A stretch of DNA of 64,000 nucleotides from Piscinibacter sp. (GCA_016706565.1 JADJJI010000011.1:496001-560000); one strand, 5' to 3'. Counted from the first letter of the stretch, positions 1-10,334 are shown. Made by a program: numbers and translations. The notes: generated by a model from the letters alone, not told the origin.

Positions 1-210
1 TTCGATGCGCTGATCTCGCGCCGCGTCTACAAGGCGCCGATGACGCCGGCCGAGGCGGTGGCGATCATGTCGGCGCAGCGCGGGCTGCACTTCGACCCGG
101 ACCTGCTCGACATCTTCCTCGCCGGCATCGACGCGTTCTGCGCGATCGCGCGGCGCTACCCCGACGAGGCCGCGCCCGAGCTGCCAGTGGGGCAGCGACA
201 GGCGGCCTGA
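1..210 (+). CDS. HD-GYP domain response regulator, C-terminal end (partial)
   Basis: The window opens inside this gene; 69 residues and the stop are present. The visible part (a D-A-L-x-S-R-R-V-Y-K stretch, then an acidic helix with H-F-D-P) matches the end of HD-GYP domains, which hydrolyse cyclic di-GMP, usually in two-component response regulators. The catalytic HD and GYP residues lie upstream of the window and cannot be checked. The next gene, a hybrid kinase, begins 13 bases after the stop, so the two are probably one operon and a cognate pair. That pairing is inferred from position only. Confidence 0.75.
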   Translation, partial: FDALISRRVYKAPMTPAEAVAIMSAQRGLHFDPDLLDIFLAGIDAFCAIARRYPDEAAPELPVGQRQAA

Positions 211-223
211 GGGTTCTGCGGGC

Positions 224-3200
224 ATGCGCGAACCGGATGCTCCCGGCACGCCGGCGACGCTGGCGACGCCGTCGCACAGGGGCGCGATGCGTGTTGCGCT
301 GATCTACGCGCTGTTCGCCTCGCTGTGGATCTTCGGCTCCGACTGGCTGCTCGGCACGCTGGTGAGCGACCCGCAATGGCTGGTTCGCATCGGCGCTTTC
401 AAGGGCTGGGCCTTCATCGGCGTGACGGCCGTGTTGCTGTATCTGCTCGTGGGCGGGATGGTGCCGTCGACTGCGGCCGAGGTGCGCGCGGCGCCTCAGC
501 AGGCACCCGAAGCCGCGCAGCTGCAGCGCAGCCCCTTGGCGCTTGTGTCCCTGGCGATCGTGGTTCTCACCGGCGCCATGCTGTGGTACGACCACCAGGA
601 TCGAGTCGGGCAGCAGTCCCGGCAGCTGCAGGCGACGGCCGACGTGCGTGCCAAGCAAGTCGGCGCCTGGATGCAGGACCGCCTGTCCCAGGCCCGCTTC
701 GCGCGCAGCAGCGTCCTCTGGGCCAGCCTGTTCCGGCGATGGCAGGACAGTGGCGACCTCCAGGCGCGCGACCAGCTGATGGACCGGCTCATCGAACTGC
801 GCAAGGCCTTTGGCAACAACAGCGTCATGGTGCTGGATTCGCGAGGCGAGCTGGCGCTCGGCGAGCCGGACCACGACACGACGATCTCGCCCGCGCTGCG
901 TGCCGCGGCGCTGCGTGCCATGGCCAAGGGCGAGGCGAACCACACGGGCGACTTCACCACGGGGGTGGCGCCCGGCGCGCTGTGGTTCGACGTGATCGCA
1001 CCGCTGGCGGGTGGCGGGGCGGGCGCACAGGCCGCCGCGGTGCTGCGCATCGACCCGAAGGAGTTGCTGCAGTCGGCCCTGCAGGGCTTGCCATCTGCGC
1101 AGCAAAGTGCGGCCACGCTGTTGGTGAGGCGCGAGGGCGACCAGCTGCTCGGCGTCTTCGGCCGCAATGGCAAGCCGCTGTCGACCCCCGACCTACTGGC
1201 GGCGAAGTTCGTCAGCGGGCAGGTACCGTTCGGTGCCATCGCCACCGGCGTCGATTTCCGCGGCCAGGCCGTGCTCGGCACCGTGCAGCCGGTGCCCGGC
1301 TCCGACTGGTATCTGGTGGCCAGGATCGAGCGTGCCGAGCTGCGCGCCGCGTCGGTGAAGAACGCGATCTGGATCGTCGCCGCCGGCGCGCTGGCGCTGC
1401 TCGGTGCCTTCGTGATGGCCTTTCTCCAGCGAGAGCACCGTGCGCTGGAGCGCGCACGCTTCGAGCAGGACGAGCAGCGGCAGCGCCTGCAGTCGCTGGC
1501 CCTGATGCAGGCGATCTCCGAGGGTTCGAACGACGCCATCTTCGCCAAGGACCGCGAGGGCCGCTACCTGCTGTGCAACCGAGCCGCCAGCGGGATGATC
1601 GGCAAGCCGGTCGACCAGGTGCTCGGCCGCGATGACCGTGCGCTGTTCGATCCCGAGCAGGCCGCCGTGCTGATGGCCAACGACGCCCAGGTGATGGCGC
1701 AGGACCGGCTCAGCAGCTACGAGGAGGTGGTCGGCTCCGGCGCCAGCGAGATCACCGTGCTGGCCACCAAGGGGCCGCTGCACGATGCCGACGGTCGCGT
1801 GGTGGGCATGTTCGGCATCTCGCGCGACATCACCGAGCGCAAGCGTTCGGAGCTGGCACTGCGCGAGAGCGAGGCGACGGTGCGCACGCTGATCGGCTCG
1901 ATGGCCGACGGCATGTTCGTGGCGCAGGCCCATCGTTTCGTGTTCGCCAACGCAGCGCTGCCGCGCATGCTCGGCTACGCGGACGCCGAGTTCGTCGACC
2001 AGCCCTTCGAGGCCGTGCTGGCCCCCGAGTTCCTGGAACTGTGGACGCGACGCTTCGAACAGCGCATCGGCGACGGGCCCGAGCCGGAAGGCCACTACGA
2101 GGTGCGCTTCCTGTGCAAGGACGGCGGCTCGATCTGGGTGGAGCTGCGGGCGAGCCGGTCGCAGTACGGCGGCCGGCCGGCCGTGCTCGGCCTGATCCGC
2201 GACATCACCGAGCGCCGCCGCGGCGAGCAGGCGCTGCGCGAGGTCTCGGAGCTGCTGCAGGCAGTCGAGGATTCGGTGCTCGACCACATGGCCGTGCTCG
2301 ATCGCGAAGGCGAGATCGTCAACGTCAACGCGGCGTGGCAGCGCTTCGCCGCCGACGATCCCGAGGAGGGTTGCGGTGCCCCGGTGCGCAGCGCCGTCGG
2401 CAGCAACTACCTCGCCGTGTGCCGCGACGCGACCGGGCCGGGCGGCGAGACCTCCCGGCAGGCCGCCGAAGGCATCGCCGCCGTTCTGTCGGGCCGCAGC
2501 GAGCTGTACACGCTGGAGTACGCCTGCGGCTGCACGCACGCCCGGCGCTGGTTCCACATGAGCGTGCTGCCGCTGCGCACGCAGTCCGGCGGCGCGGTGG
2601 TCGTGCATGCCGACGTCACGCAGCGGCGCCGCGCCGAGGATGCCGTGCGCGAGAGCGAGGCGCAGTACCGCTCGGTGGTGGCTGCGCTGGACGAAGGCAT
2701 CCTGGTGTTCGGAAAGCAGGGCGAGCTCAAGGCGTGCAACCTGCGTGCAGAGCAGTTCTTCGGCCTCGATTTCGCGGCGCTGCAGGACCCGCAGGTCTTG
2801 CGGGCCTGGCGGCCGCTGCAGGCGGACGGTTCGATGCTGCGTTATGCCGATCTGCCGGCCTCGCGCACGCTGCGCACCGGCGAGCCTTGCCGCGACGAGC
2901 TGATCGGCCTGGTGCCGCCGGGGGGCAGCTTGCGCTGGCTGATGGTAAACGCGCAGCCGGTGCACGATGCGGCCAGCGGCGAACTCCATGCGGTGGTGGT
3001 TTCGTTCAGCGACATCACCGAGCGCCACGCTGCTCAGGAGCAGTTGCGCAAGCTGTCGATGGCGGTCGAGCAATGCCCGATCGGCATCGTCATCCGCGAC
3101 ATCGGCGGGCGCATCGAATACGTCAACGAGGCCTTCACGCGCATCAGCGGGTTCTCCAAGGAAGAGGCCATCGGACAGCCTCGCCACGTGCTGCAGCCGC

Positions 3201-5695
3201 AGCGCAGCCCGGCCGAGCGCGAGATCGACATGCTGGAGGCGTTGTCCCGCGGCGAGATCTGGGCCGGCGAGTTCGGCAACACGCGAAAGGACGGCTCGGC
3301 GTACGACGAGTTCGTGCACGCCGCGCCGATCCGCCAGCCCGACGGCCGCATCACCCACTACCTCTCGATTGGCGAGGACATCAGCGAGAAGAAGCGGGTC
3401 GGCGCCGAACTCGACCGCCACCGCCACCAGCTGCAGGAGCTGGTGGACGAGGGCACGGGCCAGCTGCGCGAGCTCAACGCCGCGCTGCTCGAGCGTGAGA
3501 GGTTCATCCGCACCATGGCCGACAACCAGCCCGGCCTGCTGGCCTACTGGGACGCGGGTCTGCGCTGCCGCTTCGCCAACCGCGCCTACCGCGAGTGGTT
3601 CGGACGCAGCGAGGCCGAGATGGACGGCATCCCGATCGCCGAGCTCGTCGGTGCCGAGCACCTGGCGGTGCTCCAGCCCTATCTCGATGGCGTGCTGCGC
3701 GGGCAGGCGCAGCGCTACACGAGCGAGCTGCGCAGCAGATCGGGCCGAGCCATCCACGGCCTGGCCAGCTGCATCCCCGATCTGGTGGACGGCGCGGTGC
3801 GCGGCTTCCTCGTGCTCGTCTCCGACGTCACGGAGATCAAGCAGACCGAGCGCCGGCTGCAGGAGACCAATGCCGAGCTGATGCTGGCGCGCGATCGCGC
3901 CGAAGCGGCCAACCGGGCCAAGAGTGCCTTCCTGGCCAACATGAGCCACGAGATCCGTACGCCGATGAACGCGATCATCGGCCTGACGCATCTGTTGCAC
4001 CGCGACGCCGACGACCCGGTCGAGCTCGAACGGCTGGAGAAGGTTTCCGAGGCTGCGGGCCACCTGCTGCAGGTGATCAACGACATCCTCGACTTGTCGA
4101 AGATCGAGTCGGGCAAGCTCGAACTGGAGCGCACGGACTTTTCCCTGGCGCGGCTGCTCGAGCGCACCCGCTCGCTGGTGAGCCAGCGGGCGCAGGCCAA
4201 GGGGCTGGCCCTGAAGGTCGCCGTGGATGCCGATGTGCCCGACGCGCTGCATGGTGACCCGACACGGCTGTCGCAGGCCCTGCTGAACCTGCTGAGCAAT
4301 GCGGTCAAGTTCACCGAGCACGGCGGCATCGGCGTGCAGGTGGCGCTGCTCGACCACGACGCTGCAGGGGTGCGCCTTCGTTTCACCGTCAGCGACACCG
4401 GCATCGGCATCGCGGCCGACAAGCTGCCGCAGCTGTTCAGCGCCTTCGTGCAGGCGGACACGTCGATGACGCGGCGATTCGGCGGCACCGGCCTGGGCCT
4501 GGCCATCACCCAGCGCCTGGCAGCGATCATGCGCGGCGAGGTCGGCGTGCGCAGCGAGCCGGGTGAGGGCAGCGAGTTCTGGTTCACCGCGCGGTTCGAG
4601 TCGGGCCGGCCGGTGGCGGCCGAGTCCTCGCCGGACGCCCGCTTCGCCGAAGCCGCGCTGCGACGCCAGCACGCCGGCGCGCGCGTGCTGCTGGTCGAGG
4701 ACAACGCGGTGAATCAGCAGGTCATCGTCGAGCTGCTGCATGCCGTGGGCTTGCGGGTCGAGTTGGCCGGCGATGGGCAGGAAGCGCTCGAGCGCGCGCG
4801 GGAAGGGGCATACGACCTGGTCCTGATGGATGTTCAGATGCCGGTGATGGACGGTCTTGAAGCGACGCGAAGGCTGCGTTCGATGACCGGCTGGGCCGCG
4901 ACGCCGATCGTGGCCATGACCGCCAATGCCTTCGGCGAGGACCGCGCGGCCTGCCTCGCGGCAGGCATGGACGACCACGTCGCCAAGCCGGTCGATCCGC
5001 CGAACCTGTATGCGGCGCTGTTGCGCTGGCTGTCGCGCGGCGAGTCCCCTGCGCCTGCGGTGGCGGCGCCCGAGGCCGCGGCGCCGACGGAGCCCGTCGA
5101 CATGGCCGAGTTGCCGCACATCAATGGCCTGGATGCGGCGCTGGCGATGCGCTATCTCGGTGGGCAGGTGCTGCTGTATCGCCGCGTGCTGCGCCAGTTC
5201 GCGCAGCACCACGGCGACGACGTGGCGCTGCTGGCCAGCCCGGTGCGCCACGAGGAACGGCAGGCGCTGCGCGAGCTGGCCCATTCGGTGAAGGGCGCGT
5301 CGGCGTCGATCGGTGCGTTGCGGCTGCCGGCCCTGGCGGCCGCGCTGGAGGCGGCCGTGGCCGAGCGCCGCGGCGACGACGAGGTGCATGCCGCGCAACA
5401 TGCCGTGCAGCGCGAGCTCGAGATGCTGGTGAAGGCGATCCGCGACGGCCTGTCCAGCGGCGAGACACAGCCCATGGTGCTCGAAGGCGGCGAAGTCCAC
5501 GAGGAGACGCTGGACCGGCTGCTGGAACTGCTGGCCGCGGCGGACTACGAGGCCCAGCCGCTGCTGCGCCGCCTGGCGCCGCGGCTGCAGCGTCAGTACG
5601 GCACGGCCATCGAAGAGGCCGAAGCGAGCCTGGGCCGCTTCGACTACGAACAGGCGCTGCAGACGCTGCGCAGCCTGCGCCGTCAGCCGGTCTGA
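224..5695 (+). CDS. Hybrid sensor histidine kinase with six PAS domains, receiver and HPt
   Basis: A 1823-residue membrane kinase that should phosphorelay His-Asp-His to a separate regulator. N-terminal hydrophobic segments lie near residues 23-45, 61-80, 105-122 and 381-401, enclosing a periplasmic sensor region of about 250 residues. Six PAS/PAC units follow (roughly 430-1204), each closing with a D-I/V-T-E/Q-type motif. The third has the N-Y-L-x-V-C and C-G-C-T-H pattern of the PAS type found in fused chemotaxis/kinase proteins. The HisKA H-box (SHEIRTPMN) puts the phospho-histidine at H1242. The HATPase domain is about 1340-1460, the receiver phospho-Asp is D1536 (L-M-D-V-Q-M-P) and the HPt histidine is H1687. 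The start at 224 has a GAGGG-like sequence upstream; an alternative ATG lies at 287. The signal sensed is unknown. It probably acts with the upstream HD-GYP regulator. Confidence 0.93.
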   Translation: MREPDAPGTPATLATPSHRGAMRVALIYALFASLWIFGSDWLLGTLVSDPQWLVRIGAFKGWAFIGVTAVLLYLLVGGMVPSTAAEVRAAPQQAPEAAQLQRSPLALVSLAIVVLTGAMLWYDHQDRVGQQSRQLQATADVRAKQVGAWMQDRLSQARFARSSVLWASLFRRWQDSGDLQARDQLMDRLIELRKAFGNNSVMVLDSRGELALGEPDHDTTISPALRAAALRAMAKGEANHTGDFTTGVAPGALWFDVIAPLAGGGAGAQAAAVLRIDPKELLQSALQGLPSAQQSAATLLVRREGDQLLGVFGRNGKPLSTPDLLAAKFVSGQVPFGAIATGVDFRGQAVLGTVQPVPGSDWYLVARIERAELRAASVKNAIWIVAAGALALLGAFVMAFLQREHRALERARFEQDEQRQRLQSLALMQAISEGSNDAIFAKDREGRYLLCNRAASGMIGKPVDQVLGRDDRALFDPEQAAVLMANDAQVMAQDRLSSYEEVVGSGASEITVLATKGPLHDADGRVVGMFGISRDITERKRSELALRESEATVRTLIGSMADGMFVAQAHRFVFANAALPRMLGYADAEFVDQPFEAVLAPEFLELWTRRFEQRIGDGPEPEGHYEVRFLCKDGGSIWVELRASRSQYGGRPAVLGLIRDITERRRGEQALREVSELLQAVEDSVLDHMAVLDREGEIVNVNAAWQRFAADDPEEGCGAPVRSAVGSNYLAVCRDATGPGGETSRQAAEGIAAVLSGRSELYTLEYACGCTHARRWFHMSVLPLRTQSGGAVVVHADVTQRRRAEDAVRESEAQYRSVVAALDEGILVFGKQGELKACNLRAEQFFGLDFAALQDPQVLRAWRPLQADGSMLRYADLPASRTLRTGEPCRDELIGLVPPGGSLRWLMVNAQPVHDAASGELHAVVVSFSDITERHAAQEQLRKLSMAVEQCPIGIVIRDIGGRIEYVNEAFTRISGFSKEEAIGQPRHVLQPQRSPAEREIDMLEALSRGEIWAGEFGNTRKDGSAYDEFVHAAPIRQPDGRITHYLSIGEDISEKKRVGAELDRHRHQLQELVDEGTGQLRELNAALLERERFIRTMADNQPGLLAYWDAGLRCRFANRAYREWFGRSEAEMDGIPIAELVGAEHLAVLQPYLDGVLRGQAQRYTSELRSRSGRAIHGLASCIPDLVDGAVRGFLVLVSDVTEIKQTERRLQETNAELMLARDRAEAANRAKSAFLANMSHEIRTPMNAIIGLTHLLHRDADDPVELERLEKVSEAAGHLLQVINDILDLSKIESGKLELERTDFSLARLLERTRSLVSQRAQAKGLALKVAVDADVPDALHGDPTRLSQALLNLLSNAVKFTEHGGIGVQVALLDHDAAGVRLRFTVSDTGIGIAADKLPQLFSAFVQADTSMTRRFGGTGLGLAITQRLAAIMRGEVGVRSEPGEGSEFWFTARFESGRPVAAESSPDARFAEAALRRQHAGARVLLVEDNAVNQQVIVELLHAVGLRVELAGDGQEALERAREGAYDLVLMDVQMPVMDGLEATRRLRSMTGWAATPIVAMTANAFGEDRAACLAAGMDDHVAKPVDPPNLYAALLRWLSRGESPAPAVAAPEAAAPTEPVDMAELPHINGLDAALAMRYLGGQVLLYRRVLRQFAQHHGDDVALLASPVRHEERQALRELAHSVKGASASIGALRLPALAAALEAAVAERRGDDEVHAAQHAVQRELEMLVKAIRDGLSSGETQPMVLEGGEVHEETLDRLLELLAAADYEAQPLLRRLAPRLQRQYGTAIEEAEASLGRFDYEQALQTLRSLRRQPV

Positions 5696-6303
5696 AGCAG
5701 TCCGTCGACGAGTCGGCGGTCGAGAAGACCGAGTTCCATGCACTGCGCAGGCAGCACGAAGTCAGGCCGCGACATCTGCTCGCGCATCTGGGCGTCGTCC
5801 CATTGCCGCAGCCGGCTGCGGCCCGGCTCGACGGTGCTCTGCGCATAGACCAGCCGTGCGTCCGACTCCCACTGCAGGATCATCTGCGGGATCAGCTCCG
5901 GCGAGTGGTGCAGGGCCGGATCGAGCAGGACCACGGCGTCGCCGCGGGAGGCAAGGATGCCGGCCTCGAAGCCATCGGCCAGGCTGGCCGGCCGCCCGAG
6001 CGACAGGAAGCGGAACCCCGGCAACTCGCACCAGGCCTGCATCAGGCCGTCGGTGCCGTCGGTGCTGCCGGCATCGACGACGATGAGCTCCCAGGGGTAG
6101 CCGCACTCGGTGAGCGTGTCGCTCAGGATGGGCAGCAGCTTGGACAGCGTGCGTGCACTGTTCTCGCAGGGCAGCACGCACGACACCGTCTGGCGTGCAC
6201 CCGACAACTGCGCCCACCCCGAGGCATGAGCCCAGGCGGGCGCTTCGTCGACGGGCTGCGCCATGGCGGCGATGCCGGCGCGGGGCTCGGTTGGGGTAGG
6301 CAT
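5683..6303 (-). CDS. Family 2 glycosyltransferase-like protein, short
   Basis: 206 residues. From about residue 40 the protein shows a GT-A/GT2 fold signature: S-C-V-L-P then a nucleotide-binding strand, and [14 protein letters not shown], the usual donor-binding loop. The second acidic motif is weak (V-L-L-D-P-A-L rather than D-A-D). The protein ends soon after it, without the acceptor or membrane segments of DPM1/ArnC-type enzymes. The gene is convergent with the kinase and their 3' ends overlap by 13 bases. It could be a short active transferase or a decayed relative; the donor and acceptor cannot be told from sequence. Confidence 0.75.
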   Translation of the reverse strand: MPTPTEPRAGIAAMAQPVDEAPAWAHASGWAQLSGARQTVSCVLPCENSARTLSKLLPILSDTLTECGYPWELIVVDAGSTDGTDGLMQAWCELPGFRFLSLGRPASLADGFEAGILASRGDAVVLLDPALHHSPELIPQMILQWESDARLVYAQSTVEPGRSRLRQWDDAQMREQMSRPDFVLPAQCMELGLLDRRLVDGLLQTG

Positions 6304-6464
6304 GGCAGGGCGGCGGTGCGGTGCAAGGTGGACGCCAGCGCCATTGTTGGGGCGCTTCCTTGTGCCACCTTAAATCAGGCCGCTCGTCACGGGGAATCGG
6401 TTCGTGGGATTGTGTCCGATCGTATCCGCGGCAGTGCCCAGTCGGGCTGCTATCCTCGCCGCCG

Positions 6465-7013
6465 ATGAAACTGTCCGTGCTGCTCCTCGCCCTCTCCCTC
6501 GGCCTGGCCGCTTGCGCCTCGAAAACGGATGGCGGCCCCTCGGGCACGACGCGCGTGAGCGATGCCGCCACCACGCCACTGTCCGACCTGAACGTGGTGC
6601 GTGCCAGCATTCCTCCGGTGCTGCTGGAGGCGCAGAAGGGCCCCTACAAGTTGCCTGCGGAGCCGGGTTGCGCCGCGCTGGCTGCCGAGGTGACGCCGCT
6701 CGAGGCCGTGCTCGGTGCCGACCTGGACGTGCCGCCTTCGGCGGCGCGGCCCAGCCTGATCGAGCGCGGCAGCGGCGCCGTCGGCGATGCCGCGGTGGGC
6801 GCGCTGCGGGGTGCGGCCGAAGGTGTGATCCCGTTCCGCGGCTGGGTGCGCAAGCTCAGCGGCGCAGAGCGCTATTCGCGGGAAGTTGCGGCGGCCATCG
6901 CCGCCGGTACCGTGCGACGCGCCTACCTCAAGGGCGTCGGGCAGGCTCGCGGCTGCACGGCGCCGGCCGCGCCCGCGGCGCCGGCATCGGCGGCTTCTTC
7001 GGCGGCGGCATGA
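6465..7013 (+). CDS. Putative lipoprotein of unknown function
   Basis: 182 residues with a clear lipoprotein signal: MKLSVLLLALSLG followed by L-A-A-C, so the mature N-terminus would be the cysteine near residue 17. The mature part has a Gly/Ala-rich stretch (G-A-V-G-D-A-A-V-G-A-L-R-G-A-A) that could pack against a membrane, then an Arg-rich helix and an Ala/Pro tail. I do not recognise a family. The start is chosen at the ATG before the signal peptide; a TATCCT promoter-like hexamer lies just upstream. The stop overlaps the next start (ATGA), so the two are co-translated. Confidence 0.7.
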   Translation: MKLSVLLLALSLGLAACASKTDGGPSGTTRVSDAATTPLSDLNVVRASIPPVLLEAQKGPYKLPAEPGCAALAAEVTPLEAVLGADLDVPPSAARPSLIERGSGAVGDAAVGALRGAAEGVIPFRGWVRKLSGAERYSREVAAAIAAGTVRRAYLKGVGQARGCTAPAAPAAPASAASSAAA

Positions 7014-7384
7014 GGCGGGGCGCCCTGTTCGTGGCCGCTGTCGCGCTGCAGGCGGGCATGGCGAATGCCGCGTCGTTCGACAGCCGGGGCGTCGCACGCT
7101 TCGACGTCGGATATGCGCGCTGCGAGGCGAAGTTCGCGCCGATGAAGGGCCATCGCGACGAGGCCTACCTCGCCGTGTACCGCGTCAAGCCTGACGAGAA
7201 ATCTCTGGCCCGCCTCGCGGCATTGCGCCGCACGCCCGAGTACCAGAAGGAGCGCAAGGCGGCGCTGGCCGCCAAGGCGCCCGCCGTGGCGGCCAGCGCC
7301 GCCAGTTCGGCCGGCAACCGGCTGGACCAGCAGTGCCAGGCACTGTGGGCAGAGACACGGCGCTTCAACGCGCCGACCCGCTGA
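7010..7384 (+). CDS. Small secreted protein of unknown function
   Basis: 124 residues. It starts at the ATG that overlaps the stop of the lipoprotein gene by four bases. The N-terminus (M-R-R-G-A-L-F-V-A-A-V-A-L-Q-A-G-M-A-N-A) is a signal peptide ending in A-N-A. The mature protein has two well separated cysteines (Y-A-R-C-E and Q-Q-C-Q) that could form a disulfide, and a charged, Ala-rich middle. No enzyme motif is visible. The tight coupling suggests it works with the lipoprotein in the cell envelope; that is inference. Confidence 0.6.
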   Translation: MRRGALFVAAVALQAGMANAASFDSRGVARFDVGYARCEAKFAPMKGHRDEAYLAVYRVKPDEKSLARLAALRRTPEYQKERKAALAAKAPAVAASAASSAGNRLDQQCQALWAETRRFNAPTR

Positions 7385-7450
7385 GCAGGAAGCTGCCGTG
7401 ACGGGATCGCCCACCTCGCCCGAGCCGATCGGCTGATCACTGCCGCGGGA

Positions 7451-7714
7451 TCACGGCATCTTCGCCGTCGTGCACTGGATCGGCGAGACCGCGCCGCCCG
7501 CGCCGGCCGAGGCCTGGCAGGCCAGCAAGCGGCCCGTCGAGGGTTCGTGGAACCACACCATGCTGGCGTTGCCGGCCGAGGCCACGCCGATAGGCAGGTA
7601 GACCGGCGTGGCCTGGACCTGCACCTGCGAGCGCGCCAGCGGCGGCACCACGAGGGCGGCCACGCCGGCCAGGGCGACGGCCGCCACGGCGGCCAGGCGG
7701 ATCGGATGCTTCAT
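7451..7714 (-). CDS. Small secreted hypothetical protein
   Basis: 87 residues. M-K-H-P-I-R-L followed by a hydrophobic stretch forms a signal or anchor segment (about residues 5-28). The mature part has a W-F-H-E-P-S-T-G-R-L-L-A-C-Q segment and two cysteines (about 66 and 81) that could pair. Function unknown. It stands alone between two converging or parallel small genes; no regulatory signal was recognised. The signal peptide and codon pattern support it being real. Confidence 0.55.
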   Translation of the reverse strand: MKHPIRLAAVAAVALAGVAALVVPPLARSQVQVQATPVYLPIGVASAGNASMVWFHEPSTGRLLACQASAGAGGAVSPIQCTTAKMP

Positions 7715-7794
7715 GTGCGACTCCCGGAAGATCGGACGCTGCTGAGGGCAGCCGCCCGCGCACGAGCGTCACGAATGCGGGCGGCCCGCGAAGC

Positions 7795-8343
7795 CTAACG
7801 CTTCGCGCGGCGCCGCGGAGCGGGCGCGGCCAGTTCGCTGGCCGCAGCGCGCTTGGCGCGCGTGGCCGCGCGCTGGTAGGCCGTCTCGGCCTGCAGGCGC
7901 AGCTTGATCGCCCTGGCCAGGGCCGCCTCGTACTTCTCGGGCGTGTAGGTGTTCTCGGTGCCGATGTACACGCTGCAACGGCGCGGCGAATCGCCGAAGC
8001 GCGGCAGCGACACCGCCAGGCTGCAGTCGCGCACGCCGGCCTCGCGGCGCAGCCGCACGATCGGCCCGGAGATGCCCACCGGCAGGTCGGTGGTCTTGTT
8101 CTCGTTGGGCACACGCTGCAGCCGCGAGGGCGCGGGCAGCCGGGCGATGCGCGCGAGCAGCTCGCGCGTGGCATGCGCAAGCGCTTCGCTGGCGCCGCTG
8201 CCGTCGGGCGAACCGTCGGAGAACAGCTTGGTGCCGCCGTAACGCAGCTGCCAGCCATGCGTGGCGCGATGGTCGATGCGCTGGATGCCCTGAGGCACCT
8301 CGAAGCGCTCGCCGGAGAAGATGACGACGTCTCTGACTTTCAT
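7795..8343 (-). CDS. AP2-like domain protein (tentative)
   Basis: 182 residues. I start it at the ATG M-K-V-R-D-V; the frame stays open further upstream but that part runs into the intergenic repeat. Residues about 20-65 (G-I-Q-R-I-D ... H-G-W-Q-L-R ... F-S-D-G ... A-L-A-H-A-T-R-E-L-L) resemble the prokaryotic AP2/ERF-like DNA-binding fold. A second, weaker copy seems to follow (G-I-S-G-P-I-V-R ... S-V-Y-I-G-T-E-N ... Y-E-A-A-L-A-R-A-I-K-L-R). The C-terminus is Lys/Arg/Ala-rich, consistent with nucleic-acid binding. No endonuclease domain is attached. The family call is from pattern only. Confidence 0.5.
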   Translation of the reverse strand: MKVRDVVIFSGERFEVPQGIQRIDHRATHGWQLRYGGTKLFSDGSPDGSGASEALAHATRELLARIARLPAPSRLQRVPNENKTTDLPVGISGPIVRLRREAGVRDCSLAVSLPRFGDSPRRCSVYIGTENTYTPEKYEAALARAIKLRLQAETAYQRAATRAKRAAASELAAPAPRRRAKR

Positions 8344-8433
8344 GGGATTCCTCGGTCGACGGGAACGGGCCTCCCTGGCGGACTTCTTCTTCTGTTTGTC
8401 GCGCAGTGTAGGCAATGTGCGCAGCAGGGTGAT

Positions 8434-8623
8434 TCGGGCCAGGGTGAAAGCCCTGCGAAGCTGGCCAGCGTCGGCCCGAGGTGAGCCGCCTGCGCTGCGC
8501 ACTTTCAGAGGCGCCTCGCTCCGGCGGCTCGGGCCAGAGCGAAGGCCCTGCGAAGCTGGCCAGCGTCGGCCCGATGTGAGCCGCCTGCGCTGCGCACTTT
8601 CAGAGGCGCCTCGCTCCGGCGGC
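8434..8623. repeat. Tandem 95-bp intergenic repeat, two copies
   Basis: Two head-to-tail copies with a 95-base period (8434-8528 and 8529-8623) differ at only a few positions. Each copy contains GAGCCGCC ... GGCGGCTC as an inverted repeat and a perfect palindrome GAGGCGCCTC inside. The array ends exactly where the stop codon of the antiporter gene begins. It fills the gap between the AP2-like gene and ybaL. It looks like an extragenic palindromic repeat, possibly acting on mRNA ends of the minus-strand ybaL operon. Confidence 0.85.
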
Positions 8624-10321
8624 TCAGGCGGGCCGCGCCTGCATGGTGCCGAGCACATGGCGCAGCATCGCCTGCGCGAGTTCGTCCTCGCCGCCGAAGG
8701 TGCGGGCACCTTCGCTGGCGAGCCACTGCGCCTCTTCGTCGCTGTGCGTGCGCACCGCCACCTGCACCTGCAGGTTGAGCGCGCGCGCGGCGTCGATCAT
8801 CTGCCGCACGCCGACGGCGTCGGCCGTGGCCACCAGCAGCATGGCGGCCTGAGCGATGTGCGCCTGGATCAGTACGGCGGGTTCGGCCGCGTCGCCGATC
8901 ACCGCCGGCAGGCCCTGCGCGCGCACTTCCTCGACACGCTCGCGATTGCGATCGACCACCACGCAGGCGATGCCCTGATCGCGCAGTGCACCGGCCAGGC
9001 GCCGGCCGACGCGGCCGTAGCCCACCAGCACCACCTGGCGCGCGAGGTAGCGCTCTTCGGTGGTCGCCGGCAGTTCGGCCAGCGGATCGTCGCGCACCGC
9101 GTGGCGCCGCGCGGCCGACGAGCGCGCCAGGATCCAGCGCTGCGCCGGCTCGGCCAGCGAGAACAGCAGCGGGTTGGCGGCGATCGAGATCAGCGCCCCT
9201 GCGACGATCAGGCTCTGGCCCTCGGGCGGCAGCAGCTTCAGCGACAGGCCCAGCGCCGCGAGGATGAAGGAGAACTCGCCGATCTGCGCAAGGCTGGCCG
9301 ACACCGTCAGCGCGGTGTTCAGCGGGTAGCGCAGCAGCAGCACCAGCGCGAAGGCGGCGATCGACTTGCCCACCACGATGATGGCCACCACCGACAGCAC
9401 CTGCAGCGGCCGCTCGACCAGAACGAGCGGATCGAAGAGCATGCCCACCGACACGAAGAAGAGCACCGCGAAGGCGTCGCGCAGCGGCAGCGACTCCTCG
9501 GCGGCGCGGTGGCTGAACTCCGACTCGCGCAGCACCATGCCGGCGAAGAAGGCGCCCAGCGCGAAGGACACGCCGAACAGGCCCGCCGCTCCGTAGGCGA
9601 TGGTCACCGCCGCGGCCACCACGCACAGCGTGAACAGCTCGCGCGAGCCGGTCCTGGCCACCTGCCACAGCAGCCAGGGGAACAGGCGCCGGCCGACCAC
9701 CAGCATCAAGGCGACGAACGCCGCCACCTGGGCCAGCGTGATGGCCAGCGTCGTCCACAGGCCACGGCCGCCCGATTCGCTGCTGTCGGTTCCGCCGAGC
9801 ATCGGCGCCAGTGCCGGCAGCAGCACGAGCACCAGCACCATGGCCAGGTCTTCCACCACCAGCCAGCCCACTGCGATGCGGCCGTTCACCGAGTCGATGG
9901 CGCCGCGCGCCTCCAGCGCCTTGAGCAGCACCACCGTGCTGGCCACCGACAGCGCCAGCCCGAACACGAGCGCGGCGCCCAGGCTCCAGCCCCAGGCGGT
10001 GGCCAGCGCGGCGCCCAGCGCGGTGGCCGCGGCCATCTGCACCACGGCACCGGGCACGGCGACGCGCTTCACCGCCATCAGGTCGTCGAGCGAGAAATGC
10101 AGGCCCACGCCGAACATCAGCAGCATCACGCCGATCTCGGCGAGCTGCGCGGCCAGCGCGCTGTCGGCCACGAAACCCGGCGTGAACGGGCCGAGCACGA
10201 TGCCTGCGGCGAGGTAGCCCACCAGCGCCGGCAGCTTCAGCCGCGCGGCGATGAAGCCGAGCACCAGTGCCAGGCCGAGCGCCGCGGCGATGGTGGTGAT
10301 GAGGGTGATCTCGTGGTGCAT
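8624..10321 (-). CDS. ybaL: CPA2 family cation:proton antiporter, YbaL type
   Basis: 565 residues, close to E. coli YbaL in length and N-terminal pattern (M-H-H ... L-I-T-T-I, then G-P-F-T-P-G-F-V-A-D and L-L-M-F-G-V-G-L-H-F-S-L). The first about 390 residues are a multi-span Na+/K+:H+ exchanger domain. The C-terminus carries a TrkA-N/RCK nucleotide-binding domain starting V-L-V-G-Y-G-R-V-G-R, which usually gates the channel in response to NAD(H) or glutathione adducts. It follows mltB by 13 bases on the same strand, so it is probably the last gene of the moxR operon. The ion preference is not visible. Confidence 0.9.
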   Translation of the reverse strand: MHHEITLITTIAAALGLALVLGFIAARLKLPALVGYLAAGIVLGPFTPGFVADSALAAQLAEIGVMLLMFGVGLHFSLDDLMAVKRVAVPGAVVQMAAATALGAALATAWGWSLGAALVFGLALSVASTVVLLKALEARGAIDSVNGRIAVGWLVVEDLAMVLVLVLLPALAPMLGGTDSSESGGRGLWTTLAITLAQVAAFVALMLVVGRRLFPWLLWQVARTGSRELFTLCVVAAAVTIAYGAAGLFGVSFALGAFFAGMVLRESEFSHRAAEESLPLRDAFAVLFFVSVGMLFDPLVLVERPLQVLSVVAIIVVGKSIAAFALVLLLRYPLNTALTVSASLAQIGEFSFILAALGLSLKLLPPEGQSLIVAGALISIAANPLLFSLAEPAQRWILARSSAARRHAVRDDPLAELPATTEERYLARQVVLVGYGRVGRRLAGALRDQGIACVVVDRNRERVEEVRAQGLPAVIGDAAEPAVLIQAHIAQAAMLLVATADAVGVRQMIDAARALNLQVQVAVRTHSDEEAQWLASEGARTFGGEDELAQAMLRHVLGTMQARPA

Positions 10322-10334
10322 GTCGTGGCGGGAC

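Noticed and set aside
1193-5743. Very long minus-strand reading frame opposite the kinase gene
   Set aside because: High-GC coding DNA leaves antisense frames open. The translation is His/Arg/Gln-rich with no domain, while the plus strand encodes a complete kinase.
8434-8623. The tandem repeat as a CRISPR remnant
   Set aside because: Only two copies, no unique spacers and no cas genes; the unit is 95 bases and internally palindromic.
8344-8709. Upstream extension of the AP2-like gene through the repeat
   Set aside because: The added residues only translate the repeat unit twice and the ATG at 8343 gives a family-like N-terminus.
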